Shown here: positions 35,949 to 47,040 of the stretch, in pieces
Position numbering within the stretch: position 1 is the stretch's first letter
How the letters are laid out: the number at the start of each line of letters is the position of its first letter
NCBI GenBank assembly: GCA_911728455.2
Contig: OU452229.1
Coordinates: forward strand, 16,459,903 to 16,523,902
Direction: 5' to 3'
Length of the DNA: 64,000 bases
DNA from: Marthasterias glacialis
Taxonomy: Eukaryota; Echinodermata; Asteroidea; Forcipulatida; Asteriidae
Made by a program: the position numbers and the translations under genes
The notes under the pieces: generated by a model
Seen by the model: the letters and a program-made list of their open reading frames with translations, nothing else
Database searches by the model: none
Told to the model about the DNA's origin: nothing

Positions 35949-36254
35949 TATTGGACTTTAGCAGTTAAATCAACAATGTTGAATCAAATATTAAAAACGT
36001 ACTATTATTTTTGAAGAGTTCACAATTTAAAAAAAAAATGATCTTAATTCAGCAATGGGTTTTTCCTGTTAAATTGATGTTTTCCCTTGCTGTGCAGAGG
36101 TTGTAAAACATCCTGGAATGAAGCCAGTATTGACAGAGTCGGTTAGTTCAGTGTAAATCTCCCAATAATATCCAGTTCAACAGTTGAGGGCGCTATGTCT
36201 ATTGTATTATAGACAACTTCTCAAATCAATACTTTTTACATGCGCGTTAGCCGT

Positions 36255-36320
36255 GGAATGAGGTGCATGCTGGTCTAGTTAGTTACACAATAACTAACAG
36301 ACCAGCATGCACCTCACTCC
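36255..36320. ncRNA. Candidate small-RNA hairpin or mini foldback element
   Basis: Arms of 31 and 30 nt (36255-36285, 36291-36320) around the loop CACAA, with one mismatch and one bulged A. The stem contains GAGGTGCATGCTGGTC. Length and loop suit a pre-miRNA, but the pairing is more perfect than usual for animals, so a foldback repeat is equally possible. I recognise no known miRNA in it. Confidence 0.3.
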
Positions 36321-36828
36321 ATAGATACTGCCCACGTACAAAATAGTTGCGCAGTTGTCTGTGCCTGTGGGGGTACACAACACTATAAGCTACTAATAGC
36401 AACCAATGCTAGATGCTAATTCAAAAATCTTCCCAAAATATTGAAAAGTCCCTCAACCTCTTGAAAAAAGAAAAATCAAATCAAATATATTATATTATTT
36501 TCTGACAGCTTAACTTCATTTTTCTTTTCAATTTTTAGTAGATTATCCATTGAGATTTTTAGCTAGGCTGATCCATAATAAAAATCACCCCTGAACGAGT
36601 AAACTGGCCTGAACCCATCTTGGAAAAAAAAATGACCTTGCACTTTTAAGCCGTTTCTAGAGAGGGCTTGTTTGCCCGAAATACTCCAGGTTGAAAAAAA
36701 AAAACAAAAAAAAAAACAAAAACAAACAATCACAGGGGTACAATACTAGACCAGCCATGACCCCCAAATCTTTGATTTACAGAAAAAAGTTGTGGTTTAC
36801 ATTGAGGCTATGCCCATGATTCTCTCTC

Positions 36829-37132
36829 AGCCAGAGCCTAAGCCAGAGCCAGAGCCAGAGCCTAAGCCAGAGCCAGAGCCAGAGCCAGCAGCCAGCAGCC
36901 ATCAGCCAGCAGCCAGCATCCAGCATCCAGCAGCCAGCATCCAGCATCCAGCAGCCAGCAGCCAGCAGCCAGCATCCAGCATCCAGCAGCCAGCAGCCAG
37001 CATCCAGCATCCAGCATCCAGCATCCAGCAGCCAGCATCCAGCATCCAGCAGCCAGCAGCCAGCAGCCAGCAGCCAGCAGCCAGCAGCCAGCAGCCAGCA
37101 GCCAGCAGCCAGCAGCCAGCAGCCAGCAGCCA
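36829..37132. repeat. Hexamer then heptamer minisatellite
   Basis: CCAGAG/CCTAAG hexamers (36829-36885) pass into CAGCAGC/CAGCATC heptamers (to 37132). Because the unit is 7 bp, every frame cycles through the same peptides, which creates spurious 86-148 codon frames on both strands. Confidence 0.95.
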
Positions 37133-39585
37133 AGGTTGTAAGTTCAAGGGGCTTTTTTTCACTTCCCAGCAAAACGATCTTATCAGTTTAACTTCAACAA
37201 AAGAGGGCGCTTTACACGACTGCGGGCCTCGAGCTTAAAAAGCAGTTGACTGCTCTGTTCAATGCGAGAAATGTGACCCAAAATAACATTACTTTCGATG
37301 CTTCGTTTGATTTTGATGATACAAATGGACTCCACAGGATTTATAAGACCTCTTTTGTCAAAAGCTACTCATCAATTTCCATCAAGTAGGTTAAGAAGAT
37401 TGATTTACACTCTGATTTGTTTTCGGAAAGTGGAACCCATTCCTTGTTGTTGAAAGACTTCTTATGACTAGTCACGACAACCAGTCTCGTATATCAAGAT
37501 AATTTATGGAGGATTATGGACTAAAACAAGCTAACTGCACTATGCTCGAACACGCACACACAAGTTGCCCACTGAAATCATGTCACCATGCTAAACATTT
37601 AGCAAGTCGTAACCAGGAAAATCATACTTTTAAAAAAAGAATAACAAGAGTAATAAAACAACAAAATCAATAAATAAACATACATTTAGAAAGACTCTGC
37701 TAGGGTCGAAAAGTGAGGACATTAACATATTGTTTGCATCTATACAACAGGTCCTTTTGGTTGGTAACATGTTTGCAACACCTAATTTTATTTTCTTAAA
37801 TAAAAATACAGGCACAAAATGGGGGTATGGATAACATTCAGAACCAAAATGGAGATGGGCTTGGCATGTTACCCGAAGTAGTGATAGAGGATGGATTTGA
37901 TGGTTGATTGACTGGGAAACATGGGAACAGGAGCTTGGTGAGGGAGTAGACAAATCAAGTAGACAACAAATCTGGAGGATTCTCTTTTCATGACTTTTTT
38001 ATTGTTATTTTTTATGCCGTCCGTAGATTTGTTTTGTTATGCGCTTCTCTCCGAAATATGTAATATTTCAAAGAGAAGAGTATAGGGCCTACAACACAGC
38101 AAATCGACGAACGGCATACACAAAAAACAATACAAAAATAAAACAAGAATAATAATACATAAGTAAATAAAAAAATCATAAAACAAAAAAATAAAACTAT
38201 GATAGATAAATACATACATCAAAATAAAGTCACGAGGAGGGATTCATTATGAACTGTACAAATGTGGCAATATCTCTTCGGCAACCACACAAAAAAGGAC
38301 AAGAGAAAGTTGACAACAAGAAGATGAGAAGATGACATGTATCTAATATCTAGATACCGCAACAAATATAGATGAATGATATTGAAGTGTTTAACAGTCG
38401 TGCAAACTTAAACAGTTATTATCAAAGGCTCCATAGACGTTGGTTATTAGCGACACACTACAACACATCACGACTTGGCTAGTCCAAGGGCGCCCTCTGT
38501 CAACATTCAGCGAGAAATTTCTCGATAATAATCAACCATCCACAAGTTTAATAAAGAGGCCGTAAATATTGATATTCAATAGAACTGACTTTGTTAAAGA
38601 AAAAAAAAAAGCTTTTAATTAACAAGCTTCTTTGATCTTAGATAAGAGCGCATATCTGATACAAACAACATTAAGATCTACCTGTTACAGATATGTGCAG
38701 TTAATTCCTTGCTAATTATCAGAAACAAGTTATAAGTCAAGTACATCACATAACAAAAAGGTGTATCACTTGTGATTGACTGTTTCCCAGATCGTTGCTA
38801 ATCTGGAAATTTATATTGAGTTCCATTTTTGTCTGTGTATTATAAGTAGCTTTGCTGCCCAGCCTTTGCCACTGCCATGAATTCATCTATTATTATATAG
38901 GATGATGGTAGTTATTAAACACGGGACGTTCGGCGCGTAATGCTCCCACGATAAACCCACCTCGCAATGCTAGCTTGTCTTGTCATCCCGTACCAGCCAT
39001 AACTCAGGCTCATCAATCCCCACTCTGGGGTTCTCAGACTCAAATCTACAGATTTATGAGTACATCAACGAAGAAATATTGTCAGAAAAGTACGAGGAGT
39101 GACGGTGGTGACGGGGATGGATGGCCACCAGGGCGCCAAGGGGATGAAGCCTTATATCTCATGGCCAAAGTTTGTGGACATTCGGTGAGGTCGGGACCAC
39201 GAGGTATGAAAAGCTCTACACCACGGAGCCACCCATCTTAACTAAATCCAAATCTTTGTTATTAAATCGAAGATATAAGATGAAATGCTGGCCTGGAAGT
39301 ATTCTGTGTTACAAATAAGTGTAGTTCAAGGATGTTTTTGAGGCAATGACACGATTGAAGGCTGTTGTCCAAACCCGATGAGCAGCCATTATGCGAGACA
39401 ATTATATCAAACTTCAAAACAAAAGAGTCATATTATTTGAGACATAATAAAGTAACGGATACCATTGTGTCCGTTTACTACCTACAAGTTACATAACCTG
39501 TGAAACTGATAAGGTTGTCTTCTCTGTAAATAAAGACCACATTAGTCAGGTTACTACAATGGGTTTATGCATGTGAAAACAGGCT
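37133..39585. other. Intergenic DNA, nothing recognised
   Basis: No gene supported. The 88-codon frame at 38975-39241 has no recognised domain. Confidence 0.45.
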
Positions 39586-39850
39586 TGGGATTGGGAGTAA
39601 TACACAAGATGTAGTCTCCTGATGACGATGACTAGAGCAGGCTAGTCGAAACGTTGAGACAAAACTCACTCCGCGGTAGTGAAGTTATCCGAGAAGTCCC
39701 CCCAATCCACTAAGCGAATTAAGTAGTAGTAGTCCCGGCCGATTTCCTACCTCCCAGGTAGTACATAAAAAGCAGTACAGTTCTTTTCAGAACTAAGTTG
39801 TCTCCCGAATTCCGAAATCTATTCCGCGGTAGTAGAATAATAGCAACACA
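39586..39850 (+). mobile_element. Penelope-like element fragment with hammerhead-like motif and stem-loop
   Basis: 39614-39660 has GTCTC, CTGATGA, a 6-bp stem (GACTAG/CTAGTC), GAAA, CGTT and GAGAC. This is the order of a type I hammerhead with a minimal stem III, as known in Penelope-like retroelements. Four extra nt (CGAT, 39626-39629) lie between the core and stem II. AGTTCT-TTTC-AGAACT at 39779-39794 forms a 6-bp stem with a UUUC loop. CCGCGGTAGT occurs twice (near 39672 and 39831), suggesting internal repeats. No reverse-transcriptase frame is present. Confidence 0.6.
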
Positions 39851-40016
39851 AGTTATCACAAGAAAAATCTACTGTATATAGCAAAGTAGATATAATCAAA
39901 TGGTGTTACCGCAAACCAAATATACATACACAAGATGTCTTACTGACGAATGTCACCATTTCAACAAATCTCTCTGCATCCCAATGGCATCCCAAAGACA
40001 GTATAGCAAAGGTACA

Positions 40017-40205
40017 ATTCCATAAAGCTGTTAAGGAAAATGGCGCTAAGTAGAAACTTAATCATCCTCAGCAAAACATAGCAGGGAACCAGTCAAAAAA
40101 AAATGCCTCAACATGTTATGTGGATGGCTGGTAATTTGTCTATTCTAAGCAATATTTGTCTTTTGTAAAATAATTATTGTTATACAAATGTTATGCACAA
40201 ATAAA
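40017..40205 (+). repeat. Dispersed repeat family 2, copy 2
   Basis: Diverged relative of 20730-20885 in the opposite orientation, sharing CATAAAGCTG, AGCAGGGAACCAGTCAAA and TTCTAAGCA-type words. Confidence 0.5.
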
Positions 40206-40318
40206 CCTGCCGATCAGAAACATTTATCTAGCCAAAGTATCACTTAATGTATAGGCCTATTGGTTATGACAGGATAATGAATTTTGGCTCAGCCGAATAA
40301 AAAAAAAAAAAAAAAAAA

Positions 40319-40425
40319 AAAATGAAATAAGATCCAAAATTAATTTTCGTCTCATGTGAGACAACAACTCTGCCTAAGAATGCGTACAAAAATACTGAAT
40401 GCACTTCTACTTTTCTTCTCTCCAA
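40319..40425. repeat. Dispersed repeat family 1, copy 2
   Basis: Preceded by an A-tract (40300-40321). Shares GAAATAAGATCCAAAATTA, the GTCTCA/TGAGAC dyad and CTCTGCCTAAGAATGC with 20509-20610. Confidence 0.65.
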
Positions 40426-42860
40426 CGAAACAACGAAATGGGCTGAAATCTTCACAGGTTGGTTTTATCACAGACATCTTGATTTGTGCAAAGAATGGAA
40501 GTATTTACAGACATCTTACCAATATTGAGCTGGGGCTTTTAAACATCAGCATGACTCTGTTGAGCCCATGTCATTTTAAAGATAAGTTACGTACATAACC
40601 GTTTGGGCAAATAAGGCAACTATTTGGGAGGATTGTGCCTTTTATGTAATACAAGCACGGAATTTGGCACAGTCTGCGTGAGAAATATATTTGGCTAGGG
40701 CCATCGCAGATTTGTCCATTGAAATAAATAATTATGGTTAGTATAAAAAGCAATTTTGTTAAAAAAAAAATAATAATAAATAAATCAAAATGGCTGCAAT
40801 TGCTTGTTATTGAACCTATATTTTTTCAAAGGAAACAATCTGCAGTGCCCCTGAAGCCGCATATAATTCCAATTACATTATACTCTGACGGTGTGCCAAG
40901 TTACATGCTTGGACCATCAAAGGCACAATCAGCATCACCTATCTGCAGTACTCTATGACTGGGAATTTATACATATTAAGATGGCCACCTATGAATAACA
41001 TCAATGCTAATGTGTGACTTTAGATACGGTCATTATCTTAGGGATTAATGATGTACGTTTGTTTAAATGTGTTGCCTGGTTGTTTGTCACGTTCAAGGTC
41101 GCCTATCCTTATTGGCATTATTGGCAAACTAGACATTAAAGGGATGAACTCATCGGATGACTTCGGCAGGGTGCATTCAGCCCAGTTCTCTAATTTCTGA
41201 ACGAATAATGTAATTTAAAAAGAAAAAGAAGAAGAAGAAGAAAAGTTTTTAAAAGTGACATGCATGGGAGGTCACATCTTTTTTAAACGACAATTTACTT
41301 AATGTGTGCCCTTCCCTTGTCGATCGCTGTTTGTACTGTATTGTCCAAAGAGTTAAAGTAAACAGTAAAATAAATGCGTGCTTTTTTCGTCATTTTTATT
41401 TCATGTGAAGTTTTCTGGTGGAATAACAAAAAAAAAAAAAGAAAAAAAAAAGAAAAAAGAAAAAAGAAAAGAAAACACACACACACGATAACATCACGAA
41501 CTTTGCATTGATTGACCTTGTGTGTACCCAAAACTGTTTAAACAAAATAATTCATTTACACATCATGACGTAGTCATGCTACACATGGTACCATGTAGAT
41601 TTAAAACCGGCATTTTCTTCCTCGTCCACACTGAACAAGCTGAACAGTTACACAAAAAGAAAAAAAAAAGTACGAGCTGCGGATGTTGAGCGATCTACAA
41701 GCTCATTCTGACGCCAGTATTTAGATCCTTGTATTCGATGCACTCGCCTTGGTTGATGGAAATCGATATTTCTTGTGCCTTTAGATTTACAATCAGTATT
41801 GATGTGATTGGGTGTTTAAGTCTCTCTGACAAGCTCAGAACACTTTCCTGTAGTTACAGACTTCTGCGCCGTAAGATCTGACTTAAAGACTACAATTGTA
41901 CCAGCTACAGTCATTTTTTTTTTAACTTACAAAAAAAACAACAAAAAAACAACAACAAACAAACAAAAAACAAACAAACAAACAGCCCATCAAACAAACA
42001 AACAAAAACCAGCAACAACATTTTTAGACTTTCTGATTGTCATTTCCCAGTGAAAGGCATACCTGATGTTTCAGTAACACCTGTAACTGTCGACTTCTTT
42101 GTTTCAAGAAAATAGAAAGATTTTTTTTTTTTTACTTTTTTGCCCAAATTTTGTAACCTTCAACAAATTTAAAGTTTAATTACGGGATTAATTGTTAAAA
42201 TTAATTCAGTCTGAAAGCTCACTGATTATAAAGTTAATTTTACCTTCGGGATGATTTGACCGTCTGCAATAACTCAACGAAACAGCACATGGAGACCCTC
42301 AAAATTACCTTCGTTTATTTTGAATACCGCAATCAGCCAAAAATAGGACGCGCACAAAATTCCTACAAGAACGTAAACCGTATTTCACAGATATCTCGCT
42401 TAGACCTGACCAACAAATTTGAGGACATTTCTACCAGGTTGTTTCGTATTGTGTGTTTAGTGAAAACTAGAGGGTGGAAATTGACCTACTCTTCAACAAA
42501 CCAACGATGTACGTTGCATTTCACTTCTTGATTCGTCTCAATGGTCTTGATGAATTGATAATCCATAGCGACTAATAAGGATGCTCATTTTTGATAAATG
42601 AGAAATATGTGTTGTCCTCTGAAGTTGAAACTAGATCAATAGGCTGACAAAAGCTTCATGTTCATAATTACTGGACGATTAATATTAATTGCTTTTGTTT
42701 CTGGCTGTGAATGTTACCAAGATCAGTTACACCCACAGTGGTATTTTTTTATTGTATTTTTTTTTTGGTTACTCTAACCGTTCTGTGCGGCTGAAGTTTT
42801 TATCATCATTATTATTACTAACTATCATTATTGTTGTTGTTAGTGTTGTTTTTCCAATTT
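40426..42860. other. Intergenic DNA with A-rich tracts
   Basis: A/G tracts at 41219-41245 and 41429-41475, and an (AAAC)n-like stretch at 41932-42008. No gene supported. Confidence 0.5.
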
Positions 42861-42874
42861 AATAGAAAAACTCA

Positions 42875-42897
42875 TGTTGTTGTTGTTGTTGTTGTTA
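42875..42897. repeat. (GTT)n microsatellite
   Basis: About seven GTT units, 20 bp before the foldback element. Confidence 0.85.
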
Positions 42898-42917
42898 TCG
42901 TTGTCATTTTATTCACG

Positions 42918-43076
42918 CACTTCAAAAACTCTGGTGTTTATTTGATTCTTGGATTATGACAATAGCGACACGGTGTTAATTGTTACCATTGGCAGACTGC
43001 TGATAAAATTAACAACGAGTCGGTTGTCACATATAGATACCAGATAGAATAAATTTAAACCACAGTTTTTGCAGTG
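42918..43076. mobile_element. CACTG-ended foldback MITE, copy C
   Basis: 159 bp and the most diverged copy: CACTTCAAAAACTCTGGTGT at the left, CAGTTTTTGCAGTG at the right, with ACACGGTGTTAATTG inside. The same palindromic plan as copies A, B and D. Confidence 0.75.
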
Positions 43077-43860
43077 TGTGTTGTTCTTGTCATGTTGATT
43101 TATTTTAGTTTACTCTTGCTGTTGCAGTTGATGCTATCATATCTTCAGTGCCGTGCTGTTGTGTAATTGTACGTTAAGTTTTCAACCGTTATAGGTTGTG
43201 TCTGCCATTGTTTTTGTTTGTGTTACGCTTATTTGCAGACTGCTTTATACTGACTTGACACTGTATCAGCACTGCAATATGTAGTCCGCTTCTAAGGACA
43301 ACCCGTGTCCTACATTGGCTGCAGTTCCATATCTCACACAATCCAGAGGGGAAAGAAAATAGTAATCATGGAAGAGCGATTTAGGCAAACCAGTCGACTG
43401 CGATTTGGGACCACGGTCAATTTTCCAGCAATCTAAGACGGAATTACTTTTGGTGGCGTCCATGTCAATTCGTTGCCCCGGGACACGAGGAGCGAGGATG
43501 ATGTTAATGACTAGGATACACTTGAGAGGTGCTTGGAGCTCCATCTTAAGGTGTGCGCAGGATAAGGGAACTGGCAATTGTGATGTTGCCAATGGACGAA
43601 TGATAATAAAGAAGATATAAGAAGATGTTGGTGATGGGAATGGGGAGGAATACGATAATCAACGTCTCGAGGAAAACTACTGATGCAATTATAAAAGGAG
43701 CTACTCAAGAAAGAGAACATCCTTCTTCTAAGGAAGGGAACGAATTCGACGGTGAAAGTATTATGATATCAATTAATGTTTCTCTTCGAGAATTGTCGAA
43801 AACGTGAAATGTATTTTAGTTCCATCAAATTATAAAAATGATATATGAAGTAACTACTGC

Positions 43861-43940
43861 TACCTTGTGAAAATCACTTTTGGGAGGAGTGTTGGCTCTG
43901 AAAAGAGCCGTTGGTAGGGTCTCGACGTTTCGAAGTTTAC
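43861..43940 (-). mobile_element. Penelope-like fragment with a histone-type stem-loop
   Basis: Read on the minus strand: GAAACGTCGAGAC (43919-43931, the 3' half of a hammerhead-like end), then CAACGGCTCTTTTCAGAGCC (stem-loop 43894-43909), then CTCCTCCCAAAA. The stem-loop equals the consensus histone mRNA 3' hairpin. The CTGATGA half is not visible, so the ribozyme would be broken. Confidence 0.55.
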
Positions 43941-45180
43941 AAGTTGCTTACGTGAAGTTTCTCTAAATTTTCCCCACAAATCGCTGTGTACAAAACCAAT
44001 ACATATTGAGATATAGGTCATTTCGTGAAAAACGCTTAACTGAAATATAGTCCGACAGATAGGTTACTTCGTGAAAACATGCAAGTTGTGTTCTGCGCGT
44101 GTTTGGTACCGTGCCATTGCTATCAATGGGTGAAGTGGCGTACTGTGATACTTCACTTCGTGGAAAATCAAAATGGCAAGACTCGTCATGCGTCTTTCAT
44201 GCTAATTAGTGTAATTACGAAACCGTTACGTGTTAGGTCCTAACACTTGCTGAAAATGTTAACACCAATTGGCCCAAGTTTGTGATTTTTTTTACGTCAC
44301 TGGGTGGGACCATCGACGAATTACGTAAAATTTATTAGCTTCTGGTCTTGTTACTCCTTTTAACAAATAATTCAATCAATTAACACAACATTTACTTTAG
44401 CATTTGTGTAATTCAACCATCTCTTGCAAAGGTGGATCTCATACCAAACCATAAACCCAATGAATAAATTCCGGTGTGAGGCTTAATGCCGACCCCCTCC
44501 TCCTCTCCACCCCCTCCTCCTCCCCATCCCCTTGCGATGCTCTTTAGGCTTCATTTCCACTTCATCACCGTAGTTACATGTTGAGTGATGGTAATGATTT
44601 TGATTACATTTTCCAATCAGTGGATGAGAAGGCGTTCCCGGCTACTACACACCCGATTGATTCAACAAGACGAAAACAAACAGTACAATCAGCGAGACTC
44701 GAGAATTTCAAAACCCAGGCCGACCGTGTCCAATTTCAGTGCCGAAACGTATTCGCTAGCCGCGGATAGATTCGAGCGACCTTGAGGTGTGTATTTTTGG
44801 TAATTAACGTTTCGGGTAAACCGGGTGAGCTCATCTTCAACGTAAGTCACGGCTGAGTAAGCCATACGTGTCCAGCTACACACTCTTGTACTGTGCATAT
44901 TTTATTCTCAAGCTGTTGGACCCAAAGTAAGGTTTATGCGCGGGCCCTAAACGATTCCTGATGTTTTCACGTGTCTGTGTAACAAGACAAGGATATGTAC
45001 ATTTTGCTTTTTGAATACTGTGTTTTATAAATGAATTATTGCGTATCATGTGAATTCAGAGAGGGACTTGAATTCAGAGGGGATGTTTATTGCATTTTTG
45101 TAAGTGGTCAATTACCGACCATTGGTGATCGGTGATACTCCTAAAAAAAATCATCATATGTATCAAATGAGTTAAACGGA
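43941..45180. other. Intergenic DNA, nothing recognised
   Basis: It includes a C/T-rich patch at 44490-44533. Frames at 44578-44898 overlap on both strands without motif. Confidence 0.4.
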
Positions 45181-45186
45181 ATAAAT

Positions 45187-45187
45187 G

Positions 45188-45224
<37 letters not shown>

Positions 45225-45385
45225 TAACGATAAAATAAAGCAATCAATCAAGCAAGCAAGCAATCAAGTGAGTAAGTAAGTAAAAGTAAGTAAGTAGGTA
45301 AGAATTTAAAGAAGTAAGTAAATACATAAATAAATAAATAAATACATTAAAATAAAATAGACAAATAAACAAATAAACAAATAAG
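45187..45385. repeat. Compound microsatellite
   Basis: (AAT)n at 45187-45222, then CAAG/CAAT units, AAGT units and AAAT/AAAC units. Confidence 0.9.
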
Positions 45386-46640
45386 AATAATTGAACAAAT
45401 TACAAGGGTTATAATCGAAACCTAGACAAAAAATATAATTCTTGTTTGAAACCATGTTACTATAATAATAAAAACACTGAACAAATAAAATAAAAAAGGT
45501 ATCACTCCAGTTTATTTTTTAATTATATTTCTTACTCTTTGTTTCATTTGTCATTGTTTGCAAGCAACGTTAAGTTTTAGCACGTACAGCTCCACAGACG
45601 ATCCACTCTTGATTTTTGAAATGGTTTCTTTACTTTATAACCATTTTCGATTTTGGGATTTGCCGATCTTACTATTTGAGACTGTATTAATGAAATTGTA
45701 TTTCTAAAAAGTATCAATATTTGTTTCCTCTTCCGAATTTGGCTAAAAGTTTTGTCTTTACATAACTGTTGACACTGAGCACTGTACAAAACCGACTTTG
45801 TCTCTGATTACACAACATTGTTGAAAACGTACAAATGTATATTTCTGCGTGTTTCTGAACTAATATTAATATGTATATTTACGGATGTTATGGACATGAA
45901 CAAGAAATTCAACATTTGTGTAGGCTGTCTACGAAATGGCTCTTAAAGTGTAGGGTGAATTTGACAATTTTACACCGCACATAAATGTTGTTGGAGTTAC
46001 GAAGTTTTTAAACACTGCACATCACTTTTTCTTGATCTTTTCTTTGTGATTTAGGCCCCATTCATTTCTTTAGGAGGTTGACTAATTCTAGTGTGAGATC
46101 TGATTTATCTATTGGTACAACACCGTGATCACAACTCTCCATGTTTTGTAAGAATAATGTTGTATCAACGGATCAATCTGTATTGGTTTCTTCTAAGTGA
46201 AGTATAGAAACACAGAACACAGACATCAAAAGTTGCTGATCTCTAAGCGAAGAAAAAAAAATGCAGAAACGAAATGAATGTTGGTTATTTATGCACTGCT
46301 GGAAAGCCGATCTGGACAGCAATCCTCAAAACAATGCTACGAGGAGATGCTATTTCCGCCCATGCATCCTATGTTTCTCCCAGATGATCGCTAGATCTCA
46401 AGGAATTAAAAAAAAAACTCCACTAATTCATTCCCAGCCACGTATATCGTAGACGTGTTTACTAAAGCAGTCTCGCTTACCGTCAATACAGCCCTGATTC
46501 GATTAGTTACACACAAAACGATTACCCTCCTGACACGCACGGGAACAACTTGCGAAACCAGAGACAACTTGGGCATTATGTGAAGAAAACAAACTGTATC
46601 GAACCACGCATAGCTGTGCGGCCGGGACGTTTATCGCTCA
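45386..46640. other. Intergenic DNA, nothing recognised
   Basis: A/T-rich up to about 46450, then rising G+C toward the next block. Confidence 0.4.
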
Positions 46641-47040
46641 ATTACACGCATCAGAGAAACGAACATCCCTAGAGTCCTCGCTGCGTCCCCGAGTTATCAA
46701 GTACCGTGCCTACCTCTCCCTGTGACCCGATAGGGGTACCCGACTGGACGGGCCCATCCCGGCCGTGTCCGCGGGGGGAGAGCTCGGTAAAAAGGCAATT
46801 AAATCGGAGGTTCCGCACGGCCGGATAACAGCGACTTTTCATTATACTTGAGGTCCTGGGAGAGGGCCCGTCACCCGCAGCATCATCGTCCTGGAGACAA
46901 GGGGAAGGAAGAGAAGAGGAGGCTGAGACATCTGCCGTGGATGAGATGAAGGAATCTCAATTCAGTTGAAGGCAGAAATCCTCCTGGAGAGCAAGCTGAA
47001 GATAACAGTTCCTGAGTGTCCAAGGCCGGCAAAGCAGGTG
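46641..47040 (+). promoter_or_regulatory. G/C-rich block, possible promoter with non-coding first exon
   Basis: It is one of the most G/C- and CpG-rich stretches in the window. It has TTATCGCTC, AAGGCAATTAAATC and CATTATACTT (TATA-like, near 46840), then purine-rich sequence ending GCAAAGCAG before GTGTGTTC. CAG|GTGTGT at about 47039 would serve as a splice donor. Most of it lacks a long frame, as expected for a 5' UTR exon. It could belong to the next Hox gene downstream or to an antisense or long non-coding transcript. Confidence 0.25.

Noticed and set aside
36255..36320. A known Hox-cluster miRNA (miR-10 family)
   Set aside because: The arms do not contain the miR-10 seed, and that gene lies near anterior Hox genes in other species.
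36777..37238. Frames of 86-148 codons rich in Gln/Pro/Ala or Cys/Trp/Leu
   Set aside because: Produced by hexamer and heptamer tandem repeats with no stop in the unit.
39123..39141. CTCF site at CCACCAGGGCGCC
   Set aside because: One base short of the core spacing; it matches only with a gap.
43861..43940. Histone gene or histone pseudogene ending in the canonical stem-loop
   Set aside because: No histone coding sequence is seen upstream on the minus strand, and the flanks match other repeat fragments with a half-hammerhead.
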